A stretch of DNA of 64,000 bases from Eremophila alpestris peregrina (GCA_009792885.1 WMCF01000006.1:4950444-5014443), one strand, 5' to 3'. Shown: positions 47,801-60,150, counted from the first letter of the stretch. Notes: generated from the sequence alone by a model not told the origin. Program-made: numbers and translations.

Positions 47801-50800
47801 CTTCCTTACTAATACTCCTTGTTTAATTTCTCTTCTTTATTTGCTACTTTTTTCTTCACTGATAAAAATTATGCACATTAGTTCTACATGCTGGTAAACA
47901 CCTATGATACATTAATTATATCATGTACCCATGGGGTAAAGGCACAAATTTCCACCTAAATATTGAAACCTTGTGTTCAGTCCTCCCAGACAACCTCATT
48001 AATATAGTGGATATTTCTCTTTGGAGAATCTGTGCCATTCTTTTCCTTTCTTGGCCTAAGTCTGTTTGAATTTTCCCACTAGAATGCAATCAACCAATGC
48101 AGACTACATGTACTATCCTACTTGAAGCACATATGCTGATTGGAAATTTTTCATTATTATGATTTGTTACAGAAATGGCTTATAGAAAAAACCCCACAAC
48201 ACAACTTTTAAATTACTTTTGATCAGCTTGTCAATTTCAGAATATTTTGAAATATTTTGTGTTTATTGTCTTCAAAAAGAAAATTAAACTGAATTTTCCC
48301 ATTAACCTTTTAAAAATATGACATTTGGAAACCTGTTCTTTTGGAGAAGGGTGAGAGAATACAACCATTCAAGATGGTATCTAGGACATGCATAGAAAGA
48401 CAGCCATAAAGCTCTAATGTTTTGGGGCAGTATTACAAAAGCATACTTTTTCACTGAATTTAACAAAAGATGAAACTAAGTGAAGTCAGCTAATTAAAAC
48501 AACTGAGTTTTTCTTCATTTTCTATTTGGAAATGCCAAAACATGTAATTTCAACTTTTTTTTAAACTTTCATCCATTCTGGATCAATTATTCTAAAATTT
48601 TTAAATGAAATTTGTTAAAAACAAAACAGGTTAATTCATATTATTTAATTCAAAATCTTGAATCATTAATAAATTATTGAGTGTGAAATTTTCTCCTCTT
48701 TATTACTGTTATGTCTGAATCTCTTTTAAAATTTCATATTAAAACCTGAAGATATTTCCTTTGTGACACTCTCAGTATAAAGATACCATCAACAGTGTTT
48801 CAGTTCGTACATAGATTGAGGCAGGAATCCTCTGTGATTGCTAGTTCATCATTTGAAAATGGGGAAAATTATAGTTTTGGAGTTCATCATAATTCAAGTA
48901 ATTCTGACTTTTATATTAAGAAATAATATAGAGCTATTCCAACTGAATTCTGTTCTCTCTACCTCATTCACTGTGAAAGTTTGAGATAGTGTGTACTGAT
49001 AATAACTTTTTTTGAAGTTACCTCTTTAGTCCAGATATTGCCATGTTCTTCTAGTCTTTCCTGAATACTGGCAAACCTTGGAATTGTTTGGCAGGGACAT
49101 GAAACAACTTTGAAATTGAGAATGACTGCAAAACAGTGATGGAAGAGCTATCTGTGCATCATAATACAGATGCCATATGACATTTTCAGACTTTTATGAT
49201 ACCTATTATACGGCTTCTCTCTTTTTTGTGATGTCAGAAACACTTTTTTTTACAATTTCTGGTCCTGTGTTTTACACAAACTCAAATTTGAAGTGTCTTT
49301 TTAGATGGATTGCTATTCTTTAATTGAAATATTACATCTTCCTAGGGGATTATTCCAAACTGATGGAATCTACCTCACAAAATCCTTTCTCCTGCAGCTT
49401 TTGGACTCTTTTGAGTGCTTCTTTGTTTAAGTCTTTAAAGGCCAATTTTGTGGGTGAGACTTTTTGCCACAGAATATCCAAAAGTAAAAAACCCAAAAAA
49501 ATCCACCATTCATATAGTACAAAAAGGATGAGAATTTAGGATTATTTCTCAACCATAGGAAAAGATCTGTTTATTTGGGAATTATTCAGTGAATTGGCAT
49601 AAGTGTGATACTTTCTAATAAGATTGTTCAGACTTCTCATTTCACTCACAGACAACTCCCATGACTAGTGTTTCTGCCAATTACTCATCTGCTCTTAGCT
49701 TCTGGTGGATGCCAGGCATGACCCTTGACCAGCCTCCCCCCAATTTCAGTCTCTTCATTCACAGTCTTCTCTGAATTTTGTGTATCCTGATCCAACCAGT
49801 AAAATTTTGTCCTTGTTGACAAAATTTTCTTGGCTATGAAAAACAAATGCTGGAAGAATGGAACAAAAAAAGGTTTCTTATTCTCATCCTGTAAGACTCA
49901 ACACTGCTCACTTTTTAAGCTTCCCTGGGCCTAAGGCTTTAACAATAAAATGTGAACTGAAACTTCAGTTATCATAAGTGAAAATCTTTTTTTTTGACAG
50001 AAAAGATACATCTGCTATACAGATTGCCAGTTCCAAGCTTCTGTGGACTATAATTTTGCAAACAAAAAGTTTACTCATTTGACTCAGCATAAGCCAAATG
50101 ATTATAAATGTGATGCTGAATATCTGTTTTGACTTAGCTCTTTTAGAAAAGCTTGGCTTCTTGCAGACACTCATTGTGGAATGTTTCCATCCAAAGGTTT
50201 GACTAAGTAGTGGGTTACTACACAGGTTTTCTTAGAATGGCATCCTCAGCAATGGCTGCTGCTAGGAGGTTCTGTACAATAAATTTGAATCCTTCCTTTC
50301 ACTATAAAATGCTTAAGGAATTTCTCTCCTTTTTTCCTCAGAGGGCTTTGTAATGACATTTAAATCAACATTGAAAATCATTACTATATTTTGCCAGAAA
50401 GAAGTTTAATCATCAGCAACTCCAGTGAAATAAAGGATTCTGTACAGTTGTCAGTGTTTAACAACCAATATGCTTGGCAATATATTAAACAGAAAAACTG
50501 TTCTTCAGTCTGAGTGTCAAGAAAATTCTTTAAATATAGGTAACTTTCTTTTGGTTTTTTGTTTGTTTGACAAGGTTCTAAATGATAATTTGAATGCATT
50601 TGACAAAGGATACACTGGCTACTGACATGGCTGGGTTAGGATATTAGGATTAGAAATAAAATACTTGGTGGGAAAGACTGGTTTTCTAAGATCTTTTGAC
50701 TCTGGAAATAAAACCAACTAATAGGGCAAACAAAGATCCCTGTTGTCGTACTTCAGTGATGTTATGTTTTACTAATTTACTAATTTCTATTTTCCTGCAC

Positions 50801-50924
50801 TTTGCTAAAGCACCTGAGCAAGAGACAAATAACTGCAAAGTCAGACAGAGTTGGATACACTCCATCTGTGCTGCTGAACTGCATATACCTGTAAATATGT
50901 GTGTGAGTGCATTAAGGTAAAACC
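44847..50924. other. Long unique interval without a recognisable gene
   Basis: About 6 kb of AT-rich DNA free of recognisable transposons. Its most distinctive element is the palindrome at 45143-45160. Open frames stay below 75 codons in most of it and look random. Confidence 0.5.
45143..45160. promoter_or_regulatory. Perfect 18-bp palindrome with a TTACGTAA core
   Basis: ATGAGTTACGTAACTCAT reads identically on both strands. Its centre TTACGTAA is the consensus site of PAR-bZIP factors and NFIL3 (E4BP4), and the outer ATGAGT resembles half of an AP-1 site. The palindrome is directly visible; binding is inferred from the motif. No promoter or gene is recognised nearby. Confidence 0.4.
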
Positions 50925-50994
50925 TCTGGGCTGAGGGGTGGAGGCAAGTGAGAAGCTGTGTCAGGCTTAGCTGGAGCCAGGGCAAACCCGCCAG
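50925..50994 (+). mobile_element. Possible 3' end of an avian LTR
   Basis: CTGGGCTGAGGGGTGGAGG, AGTGAGAAGCTGTGTC and GGAGCCAGGGCAAACCCGCC resemble the U5 end of the avian LTRs (GAGTGAG..GGCT..., CCAGGGTCAACCCACCACA). Nothing upstream matches the rest of an LTR, so if real it is a small remnant. Chance similarity in a GC-rich patch cannot be excluded. Confidence 0.35.
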
Positions 50995-53900
50995 AAGAAT
51001 ACAAAACTTTAATGAAATGACTATCTACTACCTATCTATTAACTCTCTTACATTGGTAGATGTATCTCTGATCTCTGCCTCCCATGACTCCTATTGCTTC
51101 AAAACTGCATAGCCTAAAGGGAGGATTTAGAAACTACCTTTAAATATTTATCAACAATTAATACTTTGGGCATATCCTAAGTGTTTTGAAAATTATAGGA
51201 AACAGAAAGAAATGCAAGTTTCAAAGTGACAAATTCTACCTGCCTTTCTGCACAGCTGCTCCGTGGTTTTTCTGTGCCACTCACCCTGTCATTTGAATAG
51301 TGTGCTGCAAGTTTAATCATAACAGAAGATGTGTTTTGTTCTTACCCTTACCACATGTATAATCCCTGAATTCCAACAGGTCACAAAATAAAATTGCTTT
51401 TTTCCATCTGTGGATTATTCAGCCTGTCACGCACCTGACCTTTTTGTCCTTTTCCCTCCTCCCTTTTTATCATATACCTATGAATAGCACATCATGAAAG
51501 AGGTAGAAAGGAAAAAAATTAAGAACAGAATAACTGGGTTTAGTAGAAAAGTTAATTTTATGAAGATGTCTATGGTTGCAATATTTTTAAATGCTTGACT
51601 TAAAAAAAAAAAGAAAAAAGTGTTCTTTTATTTTTAGTATAAACCTTCAGATTTTGAAAGGACTACATATCACCCAGTCTCTGTGATAAAACTGTCTTGT
51701 ATCCTTTAAAACACATATAATGTTTGTGTGTACAAATGGACCATTTTTCTTGTTTATCCATTCATTTTAGCCCTTCTAATCTTCCCTTAAGTCTCCTGCC
51801 TGTTTGTGGGTTGTGTCCTGCTTTCCTCTCCCTTAGGGTGATATATAGTTCTAGCAAGACAAAGGTCAAATTGTGATCAGGAGAAGGATAATAACTTCAC
51901 ATATCAATGTACAGTTCTTCTCTCTTGACAAATGATCACCATTCCTCCTGAAAATTCCCTGCACCATATGGTCCCCTTTGACCTTTTGGTCGATAAATAA
52001 TGCATTCTCTCTCAAGTAATTGAACTACCTTATTTGGCTGCAAAATCCAGTGTACCAGAAAGTGTGGTACATAGAACCAGTGAAATACTACATTGTGGAA
52101 AGACTCCAACTTTAGCTTTTAGAGGAAGACAGATTCCTCAGCTTTCTGACCCTTTTTTCTCATTACCCAATAACTTGATCTAAACTGAAGTAAAATACCC
52201 AACAGTCTTTTTTCTTTTTAGGTATAATTGGAGAAGTGTTTAGAACAAAAAGGGATTTAAATCTAAACACATTTGGGAGTGGAGAGCAAGGGAGGAGGGG
52301 ATGTATCTGTATTAATACTGCAAAATGACTTGGGAGCTGTACATTCATAATTTATTGTGGTAATCAATAGCAATTTGTAATCTGCTCACCTCACACACAC
52401 AACCCCCCCAAAATGGAGCTCATCATTAGACCTGACTTACAAGTCCACAACAACACAGGCAAGACCTATTAATATGTAACATTCCACGTACAAGATAGAA
52501 CATTCCATTAGGTTTAGGACCCATTTCCAGGTATGAGGAAAGACTACAGGAGACTGTGGAGGTTGTAGAACAATTAAGCTTCATAAGAACAAAAATATTC
52601 TACAGTTTAAATTCAGATGTGATATGAATCGGGGAGCTAAGTGACACTGTAGGATTTCTGCCTACTTTCAAAGAATTTGTTCCATCAAATAAATTATCTT
52701 TTCCATTTGTTTGAAGAACAGGATCAAGACCACAATAAATAAAGTGTAAAGGCTGAACTGTTGTGTACTAGTAATTTGAGTTATTTTAGTATTTTGTTCC
52801 TGAGAAATGGAACCTAAATTTTAATCCTAGGCTGTCTCCTGGATTTATTTCAGTGTTTTAAAAAGAGATCCTTGATCAAATGTATACTAGTTGTTTTGCA
52901 CTTTACTTGCAGGTTAATAAAGTGTTTTTCTGGAATGAATATATTTCCTACAGCATGGTACTGTGTAGTTTGGGAACACATAAATCATACTGAAACAGAT
53001 TGTGATGCAATCAAGCATCATTGTTTCATGATAGACTGTTGGGTTATAACCCAGCATTCCCTTGTGAAAAAGTTCCATTTTTCTTTGCTTTCTAGGGTTT
53101 TTATTCCTTCCTTCTTTTTTTCGGTTTTTTTTTTTTTTTTTTCCTAAGGAAAACCATACCTGAGAGTGCTAAAGCTTAAAACTATAAGGAAATTGCCCTG
53201 AAACTGAAAACCTTCAGGAAATTGAATGGACATACTACACACAACATCCAAGATATTACGTCTTGGTTCTGTTTCTTGGGATTTAGTGTTGGAAATTTTT
53301 ATTATACCCAGCAACAGATGTATTTCTCTGAACAGAATTTTAACCAGCCTTGAAGACAATAAACCCATTAGACATATCAGGAGGAGCTCTCATTCTAGGC
53401 AAGAGGTCAGTTGCTCTCCCCAGAATGCCTATTGTTGAAAAATATCTTCTAAAGAAAATCACTACAAAGGTGTTCTTTGTGATGCCTGTGGAGGAAACAT
53501 CTATAAATATCTCAGTGATATACTGTGAAGAAGTGGTACTGGAGGAGGGATATTTTTCCTACAATCCACTTATTTCAGGGCAAAATCTTTCATCTAACAA
53601 AGCTCCCAGTGCCCTGATCAATAACAACATTAATGATAAAAAGATTTTTAAAAATAAAAATGCTTCAAAATATCTATTTTAAATTCTGAGACAAGCCACT
53701 GTTGTAGTGAAATTTTTCTTTACTGCAGAGTTTTTCAGTTGATCCCCTTCCAAACTTCTGTGGACATACAAAGATGGAAAACAAGCCTATAGTTCAAGCA
53801 TTCAACTTTTTTCTTACTGTGGATCAGCTGAGTATTTCTGCAAAAACCTTAGAGGTCAGACTTGGTCAGGTCCTCATGGTTGTCCAGCTTTTAGTAGTTT

Positions 53901-54310
53901 CTGGGTCATAATCCTTTCCAGATGGAATGCATTTCATCACTTCTTTACAGTTGGTCATAAAAGCTTTGGCTTCATACCACATGCTTCTGTTTTTGCAATC
54001 TGCTTGCCCTCGTTACTGTACATGCGTGTGCAAAGCTTTTCTTGTAACAATCACCAGGTCTTCCTTCTCTGATTGTTGTAGGAAGGTTTACATACAGAGA
54101 TTGCCTTCTTTAGTCGTTATAAAAATCACATTTTATCCAAATCTGAAACAAAAGTTAAAAGTTCACAGATACTCTGTGCTAGCTCTCAGGAGTGCCCTTC
54201 TGAGAAGATAGAAGATGTAGCTCCATAGGAGTAACTTGTACACATTACCCATGTCTTTCCCATGTGACTACTTGTAAAAAAGGAGTCTTCATCTTTGTAG
54301 CCACCTTTTA
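50995..54310. other. Unique interval without a recognisable gene
   Basis: AT-rich DNA with an 18-base T run at 53125-53142. The plus-strand open frame 53350-53682 (110 codons) reads somewhat protein-like but matches no family I know, and its start has no support. No transposon was recognised. Confidence 0.45.
53125..53142. repeat. Poly-T run of 18
   Basis: An uninterrupted T run preceded by a C/T-rich stretch from 53105. It is probable simple sequence, or the reversed A-tail of an unrecognised retroposon to its right. Confidence 0.85.
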
Positions 54311-54420
54311 AATACTAGAACATGGTGAACAAGGTCTTCCCTAAGCCTTCTTTTCTCAAGAGGGATGACATCCTGTTCTCTCAGCCTTTTTTCCTGTAGC
54401 AGGCTTCCCAGTCTCTATTT
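54311..54420 (-). mobile_element. Split CR1 LINE, left part, minus strand
   Basis: On the plus strand, AAGGTCTTCCCTAAGCCTTC, then TTTTCTCAAGAGGGATGACA, TCTCAGCC and AGGCTTCCCAGTCTC follow the reversed CR1 RT end (GGTCTCCCCTGAGCCTTCTCTTCTCCAGGCTGAAC). The match then breaks for about 150 bases and resumes at 54570. The 3' tail is absent, so the element was cut or lost on that side. Confidence 0.7.
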
Positions 54421-54569
54421 CCAGTCTCAGCCTTACAGCCAATTAAATTTTTAATAGTTTCAGAGATATTCTCTTTCAGTCCATGCACAGAGATGAGTGG
54501 TTTTTCAGTTTGTCAAGAACAAATTTAAGGACTAAGTTAACCTTTTAAACTTTATTAAGTATCAAAAAA
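54421..54569. other. Roughly 150-bp insertion inside a CR1
   Basis: This segment interrupts the CR1 match and is AT-rich, unlike CR1. It ends with ATCAAAAAAA just before the CR1 resumes, which recalls an A-tail, and TCAG occurs near both borders. It could be a small retroposon, another insertion, or a diverged CR1 stretch with a local replacement. Confidence 0.4.
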
Positions 54570-54700
54570 ATCAGGGCCATCATGGCCCTTCTCTGGACCC
54601 TCTCCAGCCTGTTCACATCTCTCTCCTAAAGCAGGGACCAAAATTGAACACAGTATTTCAGGTGTGGCTTGTCAAAGGGCAAGTAGAACATGATAATTTC
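54570..54700 (-). mobile_element. Split CR1 LINE, right part, minus strand
   Basis: TCATGGCCCTTCTCTGGACC, CTCTCCAGCCTGTTCACATC, TGAACACAGTATTTCAGGTG and AAAGGGCAAGTAGAACATGA follow the reversed CR1 RT region (GTGGCCCTTCTCTGGAC...CAGTATTCCAGGTGTGGCCTCACCA). It continues the element begun at 54311 and ends, 5'-truncated, near 54700. Confidence 0.85.
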
Positions 54701-57700
54701 TTCAAAATGTGAAGCTGAGATGTCATTGTTTTGGGATGAAAACAAAATTTTATAAAACACTTCAAAACATGCGTTCCAAATTTTTAAAATGCATTCACGT
54801 AATGGTTTTCCTCCAGTAATGGTTCACAGCACTTTCACATTTACTAAGTCGTTTTCCTGATTGTAAATATATACAAAAGATTAAGCTTTGCAAAGAGTAG
54901 GAAAAGACTTCTGAAAGCATATAGGTTAACACAGGAAATTGAATTTACCACCAAAGATGAGTAGGACAAAAACCATGGGATCCTGGCCTCATGCCTTAAT
55001 CATGCATTATCCCACAGTAATGAGAACATCAATAAAAGAAGAATGGTACCATGAAGCCAATTCCCTGTCTTTAATAAAATGTGTTTTTTCAAATTGTGAG
55101 GACATCTAAGCAGGGCCCTGGGGTTTCAGGCCCATACATCTTTCATTATTTCTTTTTTAAAATGAGGCAAACCTTTTCTCAAAAGTTATTTGCACTCAAG
55201 AATGATGACAAAACAGATGATCATGTTTGTTTAAATGTTGTCAGTCTGACAAGAACAAAGCCTGTTTGAAAAATGCAAGTCCTTTTTTCCCTCACCACAT
55301 GAACAGTTTGAGCAAAAGAATCTGGCACTTGAAAGAATGTGCCAAGACCCACTCACAGAAGCTATTATTTATATAGTACAATATGCTCATATCATCAAGA
55401 CCTTGCTCTCTGAAATATATACCTCAGCTTGAAAACTGTCAGTATCTACAAGAAATGAGATGTTAAAAAAAAAAAAAAGTGATACCTACTGTTCAAGCAT
55501 TGCTGCTTCATTAATATATCTTCACTGAGGAGAATTCCTAATTTATACCCAGGAAATAGTTAGCATCTTCCAGACATTTTCCTTCATCGTGCTATAGGAG
55601 AAGTATAGTTTGATTCACATGTGCTCTGAATCCAATTCAAAGTGAATGACAGTGTCTACTGATGTCTTCAAGAAACAGGCAGCTGTCACTATTTACTTAA
55701 TACTATTAGAACAGGAAGCTGCTGTTTCAATAATAAAGACATTAAAGCTACAGCATTTTCTTTATATGATTGCTCTTATTTTTACCATTGTCTTTTCTAT
55801 GATTCATTTAGATTGTGTTCCAGAGGTGTTACAGTAAACCATGAAACATAACACATAATGAATATTTAAAGTAATTCAGTTCATTTTCAATCTCAAGATA
55901 CAGTAGCTTGCTCGAATTGCTTTTCTCAGAGGAGAAAAAGAAAATATTTAGAAAAAACCGCCAGCCAATCAATGAGAAAACAAACTTCTCCTGACAAATG
56001 CACTTATACCTGTATCCATGTGTACAATTTTTTTAATTAAGTTGGGCTTTTTTCCTAAGTCTTTTTTAAGTAGATAGAGCTCAGTTGGAAAATTCAGTCA
56101 TTTGTCAATGCCAACAGCTGTTCTGGTGCCATCTTCTGTTAGGTATATAGACTTATACATTATTTATTAATAAAAACCATAAAAATGGGTAAAATAAACC
56201 ACAATTATTGTAGAATAACATTCTTTAGAGGGATTCCTAGAATTACCTTGGGAAAGCCTGCAGATTGCAGGAATGGAGAGAGAGAGGAGCTGACCACAAG
56301 ATGGATAAAAGAGTAAGTCAGGAGCCAGAGCCTCAGCTGGGGCAAATTACTGCGGCTTCGTTGATTTCTGTAACCCTCCAGCCTTTCTACAGCAATATCT
56401 TTTATCTCAGTAATCAAGCCAGGCATGACAGGAGTAAAACTCCATGAGAATGGAGTCTGAGAAGGCAAGAAAAGGAGTGAACTACAACTTTTAAATTCCA
56501 TAACCCTTCCCCCAGCATCAGGACTATAGTGAGGACTAAGGCAGTTTCATGATAGGATGGAGATGTCACATTCAATTTTTATTTGAAATCTAAACTCTGA
56601 TAGTATTAGAAATCATTTTTAATGAGTCATGTTTAGCACTATTTTCTTCAAGAATCACAGAACTTGACACCTCTCCAACTCAAACCTAAATCTGTAGGTT
56701 TGAACTAAAAGAGTTGCCTTTAATGCCTTCCTACACATACATTTCATGACTGTTTTAATCTTTGAAAGTAGAAGTATTTAAAGAATTTCACCCTTCCACT
56801 TTGGGATGGGATACTTTGCAAGTAATGATCAGGTTAAAAAAAAAAAGTTGCAACAGACAGCTTGAATTAGTTTTCATGGATTTTACTATAGTTAGGAAAA
56901 AGCATTCCATTAACAACCTTCACATTTCACAGTGTGTATGAGGCAGAGTTAAATACTTTCTGAAGATGCAGTCCAAAAATACTCCAAGGGAAGAGAAAGC
57001 CAACTGACAGAACAAACCAAGAAATGCAGCATTCTACACAGTGGAATACTGCGATCTTTATATTTCCAGAGGGTTCAAAGCAACAGAACCAGCTCAGCTG
57101 GATAGGATTCAGCCTTTTTCTGTCATGCCTGCATAATAAGGAGACCTCTCACCTTCATGTATTTGTGTTTGGAAGCACAGATGGGTTCTTCAAAGTAAAA
57201 AAATGTCCTTGATGTCCTATTAGCCACCAAAGCTTTCTCTTCCCTTTGCTTTTGCTTTCCCTTTTCTTTCACCAAATGAGCCTTCCCTATCTTAACCACG
57301 CCCTCACCCTGAAATCTATAGTATTTGCTATTTTCAGACCATTATTTGAATAAAATTAAAATTTTATCACTATAATACAGTAAGACAAAACCAACCTGGT
57401 TATATTATGTAAGAGAACAACAGCCTTTTAACATCCACAAAAGAAAAAAAAAAGAAAGAAAGCATTTGAACTTTCACTGATCTTGCTCTTTGTTCTGGAC
57501 TATGGCATTGTTTTCTGTATTTTTTTTTTTTTAAAGGGAAGGCTATCAACGTGCTTACTACAGTGACTGGACCAGATCTGGTCAATGAGGGAAGGATGTG
57601 GGTTACAATTAACTGCTCTGCAAATGAAACTGTTCACTGAGCAGCATGTGTAAGCTAATGGGAGATAGTGGCTGTGGGAAGAGGGCCCAGAGAGAGTAAA

Positions 57701-58298
57701 ACAAAGGAAGAAGGAGGCAGTCTAGGAGCTCACACTGAGCTGCCCCAGTCTATTGCTCCTTCACACTTTTTAAAATAAATGTATAAGTGTCTATATACAC
57801 TGAAATGAGAATATTCAAAAAAAGTGATAAGAAGTGAACAAAACTTTGTTGAACATTTACTTATTATGCATATAAAATGCTGGCCATATCTACATAATTC
57901 TTTTAGAATTACATACCTGTTACAAAGCTATTAAATTTTAACAGTGTAGTGATAGTGGAGTAATGTAATATCTTATACTTGTCCAAGGTTTGTTGACCTC
58001 TGTAACTTAAGTTTAATTAAAAGCTCTTTCAAAAAGACAAAATTATTTATGAATTTTATTTATACCCAACCTAGATACTGTGTTTCCACATCTAGACTGG
58101 GCCAGAATCAGAATTCCCTTTTTTGCTTTATTGTTTTCTGAAACTTTTGCTGTTATGAGACACAGCATCCCCTTGATGGCAGATAATTCTTCAAAGCACT
58201 CAGCTGGGTGAAGATGCATTTCAAGTGGGTGAAGATGCAACAGTGTCAGAAACAGGCAAAGAATCCTTCTCTGCTCTGTTTAGGCAAGGCTTTGTCAC
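54701..58298. other. Unique interval without a recognisable gene
   Basis: AT-rich DNA. It holds a 14-base A run at 55465-55478 and a 13-base T run at 57520-57532, but no recognisable transposon or gene. A small direct repeat with GGGTGAAGATGCA lies near 58204-58238. Confidence 0.5.
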
Positions 58299-58464
58299 CT
58301 CTGGCATCATAGTCAAGCACTGACACAGAGTCACCCATATGGTGTAATTCTTGTCATATCTGTGGTAAATCTTAGGTGTGTAAGAACAAGCCATCTCCCA
58401 GAAAAAAATCTTGGCATAGCTGAGGGGGATAGACCTGCCTTGGGCCAGGGACTTGTCGCAGTAG
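58299..58464 (-). other. Candidate coding segment or exon, minus strand
   Basis: On the minus strand a pyrimidine-rich run ends in CTTTCCTAG just before 58464, a good splice acceptor, and CCAGAG followed by GTGACAAAG lies at 58299, a fair donor. One frame is open across all 166 bases (within an 85-codon frame, 58478-58221) and many third positions are C or G, unlike the AT-rich surroundings. It reads YCDKSLAQGRSIPLSYAK, then IFFWEMACSYTPKIYHRYDK, then NYTIWVTLCQCLTMMPE. I recognise no family. It may be an exon of an unseen gene, a pseudogene piece, or chance. Confidence 0.25.
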
Positions 58465-58720
58465 CTAGGAAAGAGCATCCAAAGTGAAGATGAAATAAAC
58501 TTTTTGGGTTTTTTTTTAAATGTATAGAAACATCTTGTTGGTATGCTTTTTTGCTTTCTCTGTTAGCCTCTGACTTCAGTAGTAGGCAGTGAGACCCAAA
58601 AGAGAGATCTGTAGAGTGAAGGCTGAGGTGGTTGGTGCTGAGGACCTGGTGTGAACACTGTGCATATTTGGGTTGTCCCTTTTCCCTCAAACTGACCACC
58701 TTTTAGAGATGAGAATGCAA
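58465..58720. other. Unique DNA left of a CR1 end
   Basis: It contains a 122-codon minus-strand open frame (58699-58331) overlapping the candidate segment in another phase, with no recognisable motif. I see no repeat or RNA gene here. Confidence 0.45.
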
Positions 58721-58785
58721 CAGAATCACAGAATCACAGAATTTCTAGGTTGGAAGAGACCTTTAAGATCATAGAGTCCAGGTGT
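58721..58785 (-). mobile_element. Very short CR1 3' end, minus strand
   Basis: CAGAATCACAGAATCACAGA, then ATTTCTAGGTTGGAAGAGAC, then CTTTAAGATCATAGAGTCC show the reversed octamer tail (two units) and the last 50 bases of an avian CR1. Beyond about 58785 the match stops, so this is an extremely 5'-truncated insertion. The two well-kept octamers suggest it is among the younger CR1 insertions here. Confidence 0.9.
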
Positions 58786-59547
58786 GCTCCTGGAGCACAT
58801 CTTGTTAACTCTGACCCAAAAGGTGCCTGGGGACTGCTCTGTGTCATAAAGCAAAGCTCAATGCATGATGGCCACTAAGAGATTAAATCCAGAAGTATGT
58901 GTCAGATTAGAACCAGAAAGCTAAACCAAATGCACCCACAGTCTGCACAACTTATGTACAAGGGCAGCAGGATACAGGAGCAGTCTGAGCTTTTCCTGGT
59001 TACCTGACTTAGCTTTCTAATTCAGAGAAGTTCTAAGCCTTTCTTAAACTTAACTGCAAACCGACAACTCTTCTATTGCAGGGAAGAAACAACTTTGCCC
59101 AAGTCAGGAAATAGGGTAGGTGGTCTGAATTTGGGCTCATCTTTGTCCAGCAGAGCACAGCTCTGGAAAACTCGTATTCTTCAGTTGTTCAGGTAGCTTT
59201 AGACCAAGCTGGGGGAAAACGGTAGTAAGAGTATCCCCAAGAAGAGATTTTTCTTCTAATAAAATATTTAGCTGATAATAGATGTAAAGTCAGTGAGCCT
59301 CTAGTTGAAAGAAAACACCTCCTCCCCCTTGGACTTTCTCCAGCTCACAAATCTCCATCTGCTAATTGGCCTTAATCCACAGAAAAGAAAGCCTTCATAG
59401 AACATGGAAAATGCTGAAATGATACATTGATCCATTTTCATGTTTTCAGCCAAAAAAATTGTATTTCTTTAACCTGGAAAACTAGGTAATTGAACAAATA
59501 GCTTTAAAACTAAAACCAGAAGTCAGTGGGAAGAATTAAAAAAAAAA

Positions 59548-59565
59548 GGGGGGGAGGGGTTTGGG
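59548..59565 (+). repeat. G-rich tract able to form a G-quadruplex
   Basis: After an A run of about ten, GGGGGGGAGGGGTTTGGG provides four G runs of three or more with short loops. It fits the usual G-quadruplex rule, which is rare in this AT-rich window. No promoter or transcript end is recognised beside it. Confidence 0.7.
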
Positions 59566-59879
59566 AGTCAAGTTAAGAAACATGACTATTAAGTAATAAA
59601 ATTTTTTTTTGCTCAGCAAATGTACACATTGTAAAATAATCAAAATCAGCCCTCCCTCAACAATAGGAGCTGGTAAAAGAATGACACAGTTAATATGTTT
59701 TCCATGCCTTCTTGTTCTGCAATTAATGCCTTTTTTTTGCTATGTTAAAGCAGGTCCTACTGCATGAGCACAACTTGTTCTTTGAACCACGTCCCTCAGG
59801 TTTTCAGTTATAAAAAAAAATCCTGATAAGAATAAAATATAAAAAAGCCCTTTAGGGACTTTTAAGCCAGAAGGAAAAT

Positions 59880-60150
59880 TGTTCCTTGCCCTGCCTGAGA
59901 ATTTTCCACTCATTTTCTTTTCATATAAAGCCTGAGCTTCATCAATAAAACTAAATGATAATAACAGATTAGTCAAGACACTTCTCGATGAAACCTCTCC
60001 CATTAACACACTAAACTCCACTCCTACTGAATTAAAAGATTAAAAATAACTAATTACCCTTACTTTAGCATCCTAAGTAACTGGTTCCAGCCACCTGGCT
60101 CACAGCTGCTATGGAAACTATTCAATTAATCAAAATAAAGTTGCTTTCCT
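59880..60150. promoter_or_regulatory. Motif-dense block, possible conserved noncoding element
   Basis: The block carries CATCAATAAAACTAAATGAT, AATAACTAATTACCC, TTCAATTAATCAAAATAAAG (homeodomain/TALE-type and SOX-type words) and CACAGCTGCTATGGAAAC, which joins an E-box to an RFX-like half-site. Such mixtures are typical of conserved developmental enhancers, and no transposon signature interrupts it. This is a judgement from texture, not from an alignment. Confidence 0.25.

Noticed and set aside
58331..58699. 122-codon minus-strand frame as a separate gene
   Set aside because: It overlaps the better candidate segment in another phase and shows no motif.
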